From Alphaproteobacteria bacterium UBA6038 (GTDB taxonomy: Bacteria > Pseudomonadota > Alphaproteobacteria > Micropepsales > Micropepsaceae): a DNA stretch of 30,061 bases. The stretch spans positions 41,093 to 71,153 of the forward strand of contig DIZC01000115.1 of assembly GCA_002429315.1 (NCBI GenBank), read 5' to 3'. Below the pieces are notes generated by a model. It saw only the letters and a program-made list of their open reading frames with translations, had not been told where the DNA came from and did not search any database. The translations under genes and the position numbers were made by a program. Positions 14,064 through 22,540 of this stretch are shown here, one piece after another (position 1 is the first letter of the stretch; the number at the start of each line of letters is the position of its first letter).

Positions 14064-16700
14064 ATGTATTCATTGTGGCTTCTGCTTGGGATCGCCGTGA
14101 TCGGCACGCCAGTCTGCGCCATCGCGGCCCTGGTCAAGGCTGCCAACAATGCGCGCGCACTCGCTTTGCTATCGCGTCAGATTCTTCAACTGCGCGCAGA
14201 ATTGAGCGGTCTTCAGAGCGACCAGCCTATGCGACAGCCAGCGGCAACGCAGCCGGCGCAACAGCCGGTACCGGCACCGCCACAAATGGTCACTGGGCCG
14301 CATTCGGCAGAGGCGGCATCCGCGCAAGCGCCACTTCAGCCGCCGCCGCCCGCAAGGCCCGCGGCAAATCTCGAAGATGCGCTCACCTCGCGCTGGCTCG
14401 TGTGGCTTGGCGCCATCGCTATCGCCCTGGGGGGCGCTTTCCTCGTGAAATACGCCATCGACCGGCAGCTGCTCACGCCCATAACGCGCATTGCTCTTGG
14501 ACTGCTACTCGGTCTCGCGCTCGTTGCCGGAGGCGAAGCATTACGTCGCACCCCGCTGCAGCGCGCGATCATGGCCGTGCGCCCGGACTACGTGTCGCCG
14601 GCGCTCACGGCATCCGGTCTCTTCATCGCATTCGCCTGCGTCTATTCGGCCTATGCGGTCTATGCCCTGATCGGTCCATTGTTTGCGTTTGCAGGCCTTG
14701 CGCTCGTGGCGGTGCTGGCGGTTGGGCTCTCGCTGCTGCAGGGCCAGTTCGTTGCGCTTCTGGGATTGCTCGGCGCGTACGTCACGCCCGCGCTGATCGC
14801 TACGCCCAATCCCTCGGCGTGGACGTTATTCGCATATCTACTGGTCATCGAATTCGCATGCCTTGCGGTGGTGCGCTACCGGGCGTGGTGGTGGCTTGCA
14901 CTCGCAACGCTCGCGGGCTCCGCAGCGCGGCCGATTCTGTGGATGATGGATGCCCATTCGGCTGCGGCAGGTGCGGCGCCGATGGGCCTGTATCTTCTTC
15001 TGAGTGCCAGTGCGTTCTTCTTCTCACGCTTCGGTTTGCCGCCGACGGAGTTTCGAGATAACTGGCTGGAAGAGATCCGCAAATCCGATCTTTCGCACCG
15101 GGCCGTTTGGATCGCCGGTTGCGCCATCGCCTTCCTGCTGTTCCTCACGGTGGCCTATGCCGACTATAGCGCATCGTCGCTCGGACTATTCGGGATTGGC
15201 ATAATTCTTTACCTCGTCGCCGGCCGCTGGGAGCGGCCCTTCGATGCCCTGTCGATTATAAGCGCCGCCGCGACACTTGCGGTGTTGGCGACGATGCCGA
15301 TGCCGTCTCATATTGCCACGGCGCCACCGCATGCGGCCTTGCTGCCCGGCGGGCTCGCGACCTTCGCACGCACGGCCGTTGCCTTCGGCGCGCTATTCGG
15401 AATCGGCGGATTCATCGCGCTCTGGGGCGCAAGGCGTCCTGGGATGTGGGCCGGTATTTCGGCTGGTGTTCCAGCGCTTGCGCTGGCGATCGGCTATTGG
15501 CGGATTATCGATTTCGGCGTGGATCTGGAGTGGGCGGGGATTGCCGTTGCGTTGGCGGTCACCGATTTGTTCGCCGCCGAGCGTGTGGACCGCTATCGCG
15601 CTGAGAAAGGGCTCGACGTTTCGCTCGGATTGTACGCAGCGGCGGTCGTTGCGTGTCTGAGTCTTGCAGCCGCTATGGCGCTGCGCGAAGCGTGGCTGAC
15701 AGTGGCCCTGTCGCTGCAACTTCCAGCGCTTGGCGCAATCAGCCGAAGAATTCCTGTGCGGGCGTTACGCGTCTTGGCGGGGATCGTCACCGCGATCGTG
15801 CTGGTACGCCTCGCGCTCAACTACAACATCCTTCACTACGATGGCGGTCGCGGGCCGGGCGCGAACTGGATCGTGTATGGCTATGGCATCCCGGCGCTCG
15901 GCTGCTACGCGGCCGCACGTCTCTTTCGCGACGACGCGCGCGACTTTCTCATATCCGGCCTTGAGACGGCAGCACTCGTCTTTGCAGTGTTGCTGGTGTC
16001 GCTCGAGATCCGATTGTTTGTGACAGGATCGCTGGACACACCACACTACGATCTTCTGGAGGAGGGCCTTCAATCGATTTCGTGGCTGGCGATCGGAACC
16101 GCGCTCGCTTTTCGTGGTCCGTCGAATGCGGTCGCGCGCTACGGTTCTCGCATCTTACTTGGAGCAGCGGCGGCACAGATCCTGTTCTTCCAGTTGCTGA
16201 TCTCAAGTCCGTTACTGAGCGGCGATCCGGTCGGGGCCTATCCGGTCCTGAATGTGTTGTCGCTTGCCTATCTCGTGCCGGGCATTCTTGCGTTCGTCTT
16301 TGCAGGTAAGGCGCGCGCGCAGGCGCCCGCCACGATTGCGAACGGTGCGGCAATCGCAGGCTTTGTTCTGATGTTCGTCTACATATCGCTTGAAGTGCGG
16401 CGCGCCATGCACGGGCCGGTGTTGAGTGGCGACACGATGAGCGATGCGGAGCTGTACAGCTATTCGGTGGCCTGGTTGATCTATGCGGGCGCGCTGCTGG
16501 CGGGCGGCCTCCTGCTCGGCGAGCGGCTGATGCGCTACGCGGCTCTCGGTATGCTGGCCTTGGTATCGGTGAAGGTCTTTCTGATCGACATGAGCGGACT
16601 AACCGGGCTCTATCGTGTCGCTTCGTTCCTAGGGCTTGGCGGCTCGCTCGTGGGCATCGGCTATTTGTATCAGCGGTTCGCTCCGCGCCAGCCGACCTAG
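14064..16700 (+). CDS. DUF2339 domain polytopic membrane protein
   Basis: Large inner-membrane protein of 878 residues. One N-terminal helix (about 3-24) is followed by a coiled-coil-like helix (LLSRQILQLRAELSGLQ), a Pro/Gln/Ala-rich linker (about 52-100), and the DUF2339 hallmark SRWLVWLGAIAIALGGAFL at about 109-127. From there to the end it is nearly continuous membrane helix, roughly 20 or more segments, closing with SVKVFLIDMSGLTGLYRV and LGLGGSLVGIGYLYQRF. The family has no established function. The ATG at 14064 is chosen because it starts the first helix directly; open frame upstream to 13950 lacks family features. It is divergent from the acyltransferase gene, and the nucleoside transporter starts 17 bp downstream, so those two may form an operon. 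Confidence 0.88.
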   Translation: MYSLWLLLGIAVIGTPVCAIAALVKAANNARALALLSRQILQLRAELSGLQSDQPMRQPAATQPAQQPVPAPPQMVTGPHSAEAASAQAPLQPPPPARPAANLEDALTSRWLVWLGAIAIALGGAFLVKYAIDRQLLTPITRIALGLLLGLALVAGGEALRRTPLQRAIMAVRPDYVSPALTASGLFIAFACVYSAYAVYALIGPLFAFAGLALVAVLAVGLSLLQGQFVALLGLLGAYVTPALIATPNPSAWTLFAYLLVIEFACLAVVRYRAWWWLALATLAGSAARPILWMMDAHSAAAGAAPMGLYLLLSASAFFFSRFGLPPTEFRDNWLEEIRKSDLSHRAVWIAGCAIAFLLFLTVAYADYSASSLGLFGIGIILYLVAGRWERPFDALSIISAAATLAVLATMPMPSHIATAPPHAALLPGGLATFARTAVAFGALFGIGGFIALWGARRPGMWAGISAGVPALALAIGYWRIIDFGVDLEWAGIAVALAVTDLFAAERVDRYRAEKGLDVSLGLYAAAVVACLSLAAAMALREAWLTVALSLQLPALGAISRRIPVRALRVLAGIVTAIVLVRLALNYNILHYDGGRGPGANWIVYGYGIPALGCYAAARLFRDDARDFLISGLETAALVFAVLLVSLEIRLFVTGSLDTPHYDLLEEGLQSISWLAIGTALAFRGPSNAVARYGSRILLGAAAAQILFFQLLISSPLLSGDPVGAYPVLNVLSLAYLVPGILAFVFAGKARAQAPATIANGAAIAGFVLMFVYISLEVRRAMHGPVLSGDTMSDAELYSYSVAWLIYAGALLAGGLLLGERLMRYAALGMLALVSVKVFLIDMSGLTGLYRVASFLGLGGSLVGIGYLYQRFAPRQPT

Positions 16701-16717
16701 AAATCGGGATCGGGGGT

Positions 16718-17968
16718 GTGCTGCCGCATCTGCAATCGGCGTTGGGGATCTGGGCGATCATCCTGGCGGCTTGGGCGCTGTCCGAGGACCGCCGCGCCTT
16801 TCCGTGGCGCACGGTGGCGGTCGGCGTGGCGCTCCAGATCGCGCTGGCGCTGCTGCTGCTGAAGGTGCCGCCGGCGCGCGCGACATTGCTGTCGCTGAAC
16901 GGCGTCGTCGATGCGCTGATGGCGGCGACGAAGGCCGGCACCGCGTTCGTATTCGGCTATCCCGGCGGCGCCAAACCGCCCTTTGCAGTGACCAACCCCG
17001 CCGGATTGTCGAGTTTCGCGTTCCAGGTGCTGCCGCTGGTGATCGTGATTTCGGCGCTGGCGGCGCTGCTGTGGCATTGGCGGGTGCTGCCGATCGTGGT
17101 GGGCGGCTTCGCCTGGGTGCTGCGCAAGACGCTGAAGCTTGGCGGCGCCGTGGGGCTCGGCGCGGCCGCCACCATCTTTCTCGGCATGATCGAGGCGCCG
17201 CTGCTGATCCGGCCCTATCTGGCGAAGCTCACGCGCTCGGAGCTGTTCACGCTGTTCACCGTCGGCCTCTCCACCGTCGCGGGCACGGTGTTCGTGCTCT
17301 ACGCCACGATTCTGCGCACCGCGATTCCCGGCGCGCTGGGGCACATCCTCGTGGCCTCGGTGCTGTCGCTGTTCTCCGCCATCGTGATCTCCCGCATCAT
17401 GATTCCGGGCGAGCGGCAGACGGCGCGCGACGAAGCGGCCGGTTTCGAATTCCGCTCCAGCATGGATGCCATCGCGCGCGGGACCGAAGACGGCCTCAAG
17501 CTGTGGCTCTCGATTGTCGCGATGCTGCTGGTGATCGTAGCCTTGGTGGCGCTCGCCGACATCCTGCTCGGGCATCTGCCGGGCGTGTTTGGCGCGCCGC
17601 TGACGGTGGAGCGCATCTTCGGCTGGATTTTCTCGCCGTTCGTGTGGCTGCTGGGAATTCCCTGGCACGAAGCGCGCGTGGCCGGATCGCTGATGGGCGA
17701 CAAGACCGTGCTCAACGAATTCATCGCCTACCTCCATCTCGCGGCATTGCCGCCGGGCACGCTCGATCCGCGCGCGCGGCTGATCATGGTCTATGCGCTG
17801 TGCGGCTTCGCCAATCTGGGCTCGGTCGGCATCATGATCGCGAGCATCAGCGGCATGGCGCCGGAGCGCCGCCACGACATCGTGCCGCTTGCGCTGCGTG
17901 CGCTCGTCTCCGGCACGCTGGCCTCTTCGATGACTGGCGCGGTCATCGGCCTGCTCCCGGTGACGTAA
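16718..17968 (+). CDS. Concentrative nucleoside transporter (NupC/CNT family)
   Basis: Cation-coupled nucleoside uptake permease of 416 residues, the usual family length. It has the gate region and signature segments GYPGGAKPPF (about 80-89), EAPLLIRPYLAKLTRSELFT, GLSTVAGTVFVLYA, WLLGIPWHEARVAGSLMGDK, TVLNEFIAYLHL and ALCGFANLGSVGIMI. These include the residues that bind nucleoside and sodium or proton in CNT structures. Eight to ten membrane helices are visible. The start is GTG at 16718 (a second GTG at 16716 is out of frame). Its last 26 bases overlap the 3' end of the convergent LLM oxidoreductase gene. Confidence 0.92.
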   Translation: MLPHLQSALGIWAIILAAWALSEDRRAFPWRTVAVGVALQIALALLLLKVPPARATLLSLNGVVDALMAATKAGTAFVFGYPGGAKPPFAVTNPAGLSSFAFQVLPLVIVISALAALLWHWRVLPIVVGGFAWVLRKTLKLGGAVGLGAAATIFLGMIEAPLLIRPYLAKLTRSELFTLFTVGLSTVAGTVFVLYATILRTAIPGALGHILVASVLSLFSAIVISRIMIPGERQTARDEAAGFEFRSSMDAIARGTEDGLKLWLSIVAMLLVIVALVALADILLGHLPGVFGAPLTVERIFGWIFSPFVWLLGIPWHEARVAGSLMGDKTVLNEFIAYLHLAALPPGTLDPRARLIMVYALCGFANLGSVGIMIASISGMAPERRHDIVPLALRALVSGTLASSMTGAVIGLLPVT

Positions 17969-18977
17969 GTGCGAACTCAGCTGCGAGCAGTTCGTAGGAA
18001 TGCAGGCGCGATGCGAAATCGTAGGTGATGGTGACGACGACCAGCTCCTCGGCGCCATGGCGTTCGGCCAGCCCGGTGAGCTTGTCCCTCACCACGGCCG
18101 GTGTACCGACCATCGAGCGCGCCTCGATCCCCGCAAGCAGCCGCTGCTCCTGCTCCGTATACGGATAGGCGAGCGCTTCCTCGGGCGAGGGAAACTGGAT
18201 CGGCCGGCCGGTATAGAGCCGCACGACCCACAAATTGCGCGAGGCAACAAGCCGCCGCGCGTCCTCGTCGCTCTCCGCGGCCAACGCCGCAACCCCCATC
18301 GCAAGGCGCGGGCGCTCGCACCAGCTGCTCGGCTTGAAGCGCTCGCGATACGCATCGCAGGCCTCGAGGCTTCCCTCCGGGCTGATGAAATGGGCGTGGC
18401 AGAACGGCAGCCCGAACTCCGCCGCATAGACGGCGCTGTGAAGGCCCGAGCCGAGCAGCCACAGTTCCGGCCGCGTGTCCCCCCGCGGCATGGCGTGAAT
18501 GCCGCGATAGGGATGATCGGCGGGCATCGGCGCCACGCCCGCGGCATCGTCGAGGAACTGCTTCAGCAGATGCACCTGGCTTGGAAACGCATCGATGCCC
18601 CAGCTTTCCGGGCCGGCCTGCAGCGCGCGGGTCGTGCGCTCGTCGGCGCCTGGGGCGCGGCCGATGCCGAGATCGATCCGTCCCGGCGCCAAGGTCTCCA
18701 GCATGCGGAACTGCTCGGCCACCTTGAGCGGGCTGTAATGCATCAGCATCACCCCGCCCGAGCCCACGCGCATGCGGTGCGTTTCCGCCGCCACGCGCGC
18801 GATCAGCACTTCCGGCGCGGAGCCGGCGAACGAACTGGTGTTGTGGTGCTCGGCCAGCCAGTAGCGGTGATAGCCGAGCGCATCGCAGGCCTTGGCGAGC
18901 GCGATGGTCTCGGCCACTGCATCGGCTGCATTGCCGCCTTCGCGGACCGGAGACTGGTCGAGAACGGAAAGCCGCAA
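17943..18977 (-). CDS. LLM class flavin-dependent oxidoreductase (MsnO8-like)
   Basis: Luciferase-like flavin-dependent monooxygenase of 344 residues. The subgroup is recognised by LSVLDQSPVREG at the start, GYHRYWLAEHHNTSSFAGSA, RVGSGGVMLMHYSPLKVAEQ, RIDLGIGRAPGADERT and the C-terminal VTITYDFASRLHSYELLA. These match the group often labelled MsnO8 or luciferase family oxidoreductase group 1. It would use reduced FMN from a separate reductase; the substrate is unknown. It is divergent from the uracil-DNA glycosylase-like gene (52-bp gap) and convergent, with a 26-bp overlap, with the nucleoside transporter. Confidence 0.9.
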   Translation of the reverse strand: MRLSVLDQSPVREGGNAADAVAETIALAKACDALGYHRYWLAEHHNTSSFAGSAPEVLIARVAAETHRMRVGSGGVMLMHYSPLKVAEQFRMLETLAPGRIDLGIGRAPGADERTTRALQAGPESWGIDAFPSQVHLLKQFLDDAAGVAPMPADHPYRGIHAMPRGDTRPELWLLGSGLHSAVYAAEFGLPFCHAHFISPEGSLEACDAYRERFKPSSWCERPRLAMGVAALAAESDEDARRLVASRNLWVVRLYTGRPIQFPSPEEALAYPYTEQEQRLLAGIEARSMVGTPAVVRDKLTGLAERHGAEELVVVTITYDFASRLHSYELLAAEFALTSPGAGR

Positions 18978-19029
18978 GCGTCATGGGCCTTGAATTGCTG
19001 CCGGCAATGTTATCATCGGCGGAAACAAA

Positions 19030-19665
19030 ATGCCCATCGGGTCATTGCAGGCACAGATGTTGAAGAGAGGAGAGCATCCGTCGGAGCTCGACCAGCTGCT
19101 GGCGCAGGTCCGCGCCTGCCGACTCTGCGAAGCGCATTTGCCGCACGGTCCGCGCCCGGTACTGCATGTCAGCACCACGGCCAAACTCTGCATCGTCAGC
19201 CAGGCGCCGGGACTGCGGGTGCACGAAACAGGATTGTCGTTCAACGATGCGAGCGGGGACCGCCTGCGGGAATGGATGGGAGTCGACCGTGCCACCTTCT
19301 ATGACGAATCGAAGGTGGCCATCGCGGCGATGGCGTTCTGCTTTCCGGGCTACAATGCGCAGGGCCACGATCTTCCGCCGCGGCCCGAATGCGCCGCCAC
19401 TTGGCGCGAGCGCCTGTTCGCGGCGCTGCCGCAGTTCCAGACCACGCTGCTGGTAGGCTCGTATGCGCAGGCTTGGCACCTGCGCGGACGAACCAAGCCG
19501 ACTATGGGCGCGACAGTGCGGGCGTGGCGGGAATACGCGCCGCGCTATATTCCTCTGCCGCATCCCTCGTGGCGCAACAGCGGGTGGCTGAAGAAGAATC
19601 CATGGTTCGCGGAAGAGCTCTTACCCTACTTGCGGCGGCGCGTGCGGCGTGTGTTGTCGGACTGA
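19030..19665 (+). CDS. Uracil-DNA glycosylase family protein
   Basis: Predicted DNA repair glycosylase of 211 residues. A Cys pair (RACRLCEAH) lies near the N terminus. Motif 1 is SQAPGLRVHETGLSFNDASG, followed by LREWMGVD and AIAAMAFCFPGYNAQGHDLP, which belong to the UDG-like family distinct from family 1. Motif 2 is PLPHPSWRNSGWLKKNPWF with the HPS signature. Fewer Cys residues than the four of a classical iron-sulfur family 4 enzyme are visible, so a cluster is doubtful. Starts at 19030 and 19057 (MLKRGEHPSEL) are both possible. Its 3' end overlaps the next gene by 64 bp, indicating co-transcription. Confidence 0.85.
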   Translation: MPIGSLQAQMLKRGEHPSELDQLLAQVRACRLCEAHLPHGPRPVLHVSTTAKLCIVSQAPGLRVHETGLSFNDASGDRLREWMGVDRATFYDESKVAIAAMAFCFPGYNAQGHDLPPRPECAATWRERLFAALPQFQTTLLVGSYAQAWHLRGRTKPTMGATVRAWREYAPRYIPLPHPSWRNSGWLKKNPWFAEELLPYLRRRVRRVLSD

Positions 19666-20585
19666 TGGGCCTTCTGTCCTGCGTGCCGATGCTGGCGCCG
19701 AGCGGCGCCGGCATCGCGACGCCCATACTGGAACAGGACGCATTCGTCACGCGCGACGGCCTTCGCCTGCCGCTGCGCCATTGGGATGCGGCGCACCCGC
19801 AAGCCATCCTCGTCGCGCTGCACGGCATGAGCGACTATTCCGAGGCCTTCGACCTGCCCGGGCCGTGGTGGGCCGCGCACGGGATCACGACTTATGCTTA
19901 CGACCAACGTGGTTTCGGGCGCTCGCCGCATCCGGGCCGGTGGGCGGGCGGCGACGCCATGCGGCGGGATCTGGCAGATTTCGTCGATGCGGCGCATGCG
20001 AAATACCCCGGCATTGCGGTTTACGCGCTGGGCGAAAGCATGGGCGGTTCCGTAGTGCTGACGGCGCTGGCGAGCGATGATCCGCCCCGGGTGGATGGCG
20101 CGATCCTGGTCGCACCCGCCGTGTGGTCGCGGCAGGACATGCCGGCGGCCTATCGCGCGGCGCTGTGGCTCGCCGGGCATCTCGTCCCGTGGATGAACGT
20201 GTCCGGCGAAGGTCTGCACATCGTCGCCTGCGACAACATCGAGGTGCTGCGGAAGCTGTCGCGCGATCCGGTCTATCAGCATTCGGCACGCGCCGATCAG
20301 GTGTATGGACTCGTCGATCTGATGGACGAAGCGCGCCGTGCGCCGGAGTATCTTTCCGCGCCGCCGCGCATCCTGTTCCTCTACGGCGGAAACGATCAGG
20401 TCATTCCGAAACAGCCCACGCGAGCCGTTGCCGAGGCACTCGGCGGCCATGCGGAGGTGCGGCGTTATCCGAAGGGCTACCACATGCTGCTGCGCGACCT
20501 CGACGGCGAGACCGTCTGGACCGACATCGCACGCTGGATCGAAGCCGATCGCCCGAAGCTTGGCCGTTCCTCGCTTTCGGAATAG
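19602..20585 (+). CDS. Alpha/beta hydrolase lipoprotein (monoacylglycerol lipase-like)
   Basis: Serine hydrolase of 327 residues resembling monoacylglycerol lipase/lysophospholipase. The nucleophile is S146 in GESMGGS, the acid D265 in YGGNDQVIP and the base H294 in PKGYHMLLRD. The oxyanion region is ALHGMSDYS, with YDQRGFGRSPH following. From the ATG at 19602 the first 27 residues are a signal with basic residues, a hydrophobic core and the lipobox LLSC, so the protein is probably a lipid-anchored periplasmic enzyme. The alternative ATG at 19665 would lose the signal. The chosen start lies inside the glycosylase gene (64-bp overlap), so translation is probably coupled. The likely role is cleavage of acyl esters in the envelope. 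Confidence 0.85.
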   Translation: MVRGRALTLLAAARAACVVGLMGLLSCVPMLAPSGAGIATPILEQDAFVTRDGLRLPLRHWDAAHPQAILVALHGMSDYSEAFDLPGPWWAAHGITTYAYDQRGFGRSPHPGRWAGGDAMRRDLADFVDAAHAKYPGIAVYALGESMGGSVVLTALASDDPPRVDGAILVAPAVWSRQDMPAAYRAALWLAGHLVPWMNVSGEGLHIVACDNIEVLRKLSRDPVYQHSARADQVYGLVDLMDEARRAPEYLSAPPRILFLYGGNDQVIPKQPTRAVAEALGGHAEVRRYPKGYHMLLRDLDGETVWTDIARWIEADRPKLGRSSLSE

Positions 20586-20609
20586 ACATGAGCGTGGGGA
20601 GCTTGAAGC

Positions 20610-21431
20610 ATGGCGGCGGAGCGTCGCGACACGGACACGGCGCGAGAGAACGGGGACGCACAGCGCAAGAACGATCTGGAACGCGAAAGGGATCGGGCGG
20701 CGCACGCTGCAACGCTGAATTTCGAGAATCCGTCCAGGGAGTGGCGGCGGATATTCGCCGAAGCATGGGGCACGTTCCTGCTCGTCCTGGTCGCCGTCGG
20801 CGGCGCCATCGCAGCGGACGCCGATCCGGCGCGCATGAGCTACGAGGCCGCGGCCGCCGCACCCGGCGTGATCGTCATGGCGGTGATCTATTTCATGGGC
20901 AGTGTGAGCGGGGCTCACATCAATCCGGCGGTTACGCTCGCCTTCGCCTTGCGCGGCAACTTCCCGTGGCGGCGCGTGCCGCTCTACATTGTCGCCCAGA
21001 TCGTCGGCGGCATCGCTGCGGCGGCGTTCCTGCGTGCGACCGTGGGAGTGAACGGAACATTCGGCGCCACGCTCCCCGGTTCGGGTCTCGACGACCTTCA
21101 GGCGCTGGCCTTTGAGATCGTTGCCACCGCGGGACTGGTGAATACCATTCTTGGCACTGCCTCAGGCGCCCGCAATGTGGGGACGAATGCCGCGATTGCG
21201 GTGGGCGGCTACATTGCGGTTGCAGGGGTGTGGGGTGCCTCGTTCAGCGGCGCCTCGATGAATCCCGCCCGCTCGCTGGCGCCGGATATCGTGCGCGGCG
21301 CGTTCGGCGAAACCTGGATCTACATTGTGGGACCGATCCTGGGCGCCGTGATCGGTGTCGCCTTCGAATGGATTCTCAAAGGTGGGCCCACCCGTGCCGG
21401 CAGCAAAGCGGCACAGGGCGACGGCGGCTGA
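20610..21431 (+). CDS. MIP family aquaporin with charged N-terminal extension
   Basis: Water or small-solute channel of 273 residues. Both NPA boxes are present: SGAHINPAVT (NPA at 105-107) and SGASMNPARS (NPA at 218-220, R221 being the selectivity-filter Arg). Six membrane helices and the two re-entrant loops fit the length. The short loop after the second NPA and the lack of glycerol-channel signatures favour a water-type channel, but this is inference. The first 45 or so residues are unusually hydrophilic and charged (RRDTDTARENGDAQRKNDLE) and probably cytoplasmic. The start at 20610 lies 24 bp after the hydrolase stop, so the two may share a transcript. Confidence 0.9.
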   Translation: MAAERRDTDTARENGDAQRKNDLERERDRAAHAATLNFENPSREWRRIFAEAWGTFLLVLVAVGGAIAADADPARMSYEAAAAAPGVIVMAVIYFMGSVSGAHINPAVTLAFALRGNFPWRRVPLYIVAQIVGGIAAAAFLRATVGVNGTFGATLPGSGLDDLQALAFEIVATAGLVNTILGTASGARNVGTNAAIAVGGYIAVAGVWGASFSGASMNPARSLAPDIVRGAFGETWIYIVGPILGAVIGVAFEWILKGGPTRAGSKAAQGDGG

Positions 21432-21556
21432 CGATCACCGCGGCTGCGCACGTCCGTCGGAGTTCTATTTTCCGCAATTGCTAGCGCGGAAGGAAGGCAG
21501 CCGCCGCAACGGTTCGTGCGCCTGATCGTTTCCTTCATGTGATCAGGGAGAAGAAC

Positions 21557-21730
21557 ATGGACGACCTGAAGAAGAACAAGAAGCCAGACCTGCGCAATGC
21601 GCCCCCCACGAGCCTCAGAAACACCGAACGCGAATCGCCCACCCAGGATCCGCCGCGCGTCGAGAGCGGTCCGCACACCGTAAAGCCGGGCGTCGGCGCC
21701 CAAGCCCGTGGTCAAACCACCCGGGAGTAA
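21557..21730 (+). CDS. Small hydrophilic protein of unknown function
   Basis: A 57-residue, Lys/Pro/Arg-rich protein with no hydrophobic segment, starting MDDLKKNKKPDLRNAPPTSL and ending VKPGVGAQARGQTTRE. The composition suggests it is largely unstructured. A good ribosome site (CAGGGAG at 21545-21551, six bases before the ATG) supports it as real. I do not recognise a family. It stands between the aquaporin and the HPF/cold-shock gene, in a stretch with a stress flavour. Confidence 0.6.
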   Translation: MDDLKKNKKPDLRNAPPTSLRNTERESPTQDPPRVESGPHTVKPGVGAQARGQTTRE

Positions 21731-21795
21731 CGCCCGCAAATCTCGAGGTTGTGGCGAGATCGTTGCGGCCGTCCGCCGCGATCGGAGCGAAACCT

Positions 21796-21864
21796 ATGCT
21801 GACGAAAGGCGAATTAGACTGTCTGCTGGAAGGCCAGCCGAAAGTCGCATCGTGCGGCAGATGA
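21796..21864 (+). CDS. Possible 22-residue ORF
   Basis: An ATG with GGAG eight bases upstream opens a 22-codon frame (MLTKGELDCLLEGQPKVASC, then two more residues) ending in TGA. It lies in the otherwise empty 182-bp spacer before the HPF/cold-shock gene. Only the ribosome site and position support it, and it could be chance or a leader peptide. Confidence 0.2.
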   Translation: MLTKGELDCLLEGQPKVASCGR

Positions 21865-21912
21865 TGCCAAAGCGGACGGCCGTCGCGATCTTTCGATACT
21901 GAGGTTCAGAAC

Positions 21913-22527
21913 ATGGATATCCCGCTGGAAATTACCTTTCACAATCTTGCACCGTCACAGGAGATTGAAGCTCTTGTCGGCGAGCATGTCGGCCGGCTCG
22001 AAAAGCTGTATCCGCATCTGGTCGGGTGCCGGGTGTCCGTCGAGGTGCCGCACAAACAGCACCGCACGGGAAACGTGCCCGAGGTGCACATCGCGATCCG
22101 TGTGCCCGGCCGTGAAATCGCGATCAGCCGCGAGCCGCACAAGGCAAAGCAGCGCCGCGCCGGTTCGAACGTGCACACCGCCATCAAGGATGCGTTCCGC
22201 GCCGCCGAGAAGCGCCTGAAGGACTTCAAGCGAGTCCAATACGGCGACGTGAAGGTGAAGGAGGCGCCGGTCCAGGGTTACATTGCCCAGCTGATAGCCG
22301 AGAAGAATTACGGTTTCATCGCGACCGGCAATGGCGAGGAAATCTATTTCCACCGCAACAGCGTGGCCGATGGTGGCTTCGACGACCTGCGCGAAGGCGA
22401 CGCCGTGCAGTACACCACAGTGGCGGGGGACAAGGGTCCCAGTGCGGGTCGGGTGTGGCGGACGGCGGAGGCGAACGTCTCCGAGCGAGTCCGCCGGGAC
22501 AACGGCCTCGAAGCCAGCAAAACCTAA
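21913..22527 (+). CDS. HPF/RaiA-like ribosome-associated domain fused to cold-shock domain
   Basis: A 204-residue two-domain protein. Residues 1-110 resemble the hibernation-promoting factor/RaiA fold: IPLEITFHNLAPSQEIEALV, VGRLEKLYPHLVGCRVSVE, a basic strand, then HTAIKDAFRAAEKRLKDFKR. Residues 118-185 are a cold-shock OB fold with both RNA-binding motifs: KNYGFI (131-136) and IYFHRNSV (144-151). The expected role is binding ribosomes and RNA under stress or in stationary phase. The double-domain layout recurs in proteobacteria but is less usual than HPF alone. GAGGTTC at 21901-21907 precedes the ATG. Given EcfG-type control elsewhere in the window, stress induction is plausible, but I see no matching promoter here. 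Confidence 0.85.
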   Translation: MDIPLEITFHNLAPSQEIEALVGEHVGRLEKLYPHLVGCRVSVEVPHKQHRTGNVPEVHIAIRVPGREIAISREPHKAKQRRAGSNVHTAIKDAFRAAEKRLKDFKRVQYGDVKVKEAPVQGYIAQLIAEKNYGFIATGNGEEIYFHRNSVADGGFDDLREGDAVQYTTVAGDKGPSAGRVWRTAEANVSERVRRDNGLEASKT

Positions 22528-22540
22528 GCGCCCGCCCTGC

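Noticed and set aside
16697..18058. 453-codon open frames on both strands over the nucleoside transporter
   Set aside because: Low-complexity Arg/His/Gln translations; the transporter frame has all CNT signatures and membrane helices.
18000..19304. 434-codon plus-strand frame opposite the LLM oxidoreductase
   Set aside because: Shadow composition; it crosses the divergent promoter gap and enters the glycosylase gene out of frame.
21489..21520. GGAAG...GTT before the 57-residue gene as an EcfG promoter
   Set aside because: The -35 lacks the final C and neither possible spacing fits the consensus.
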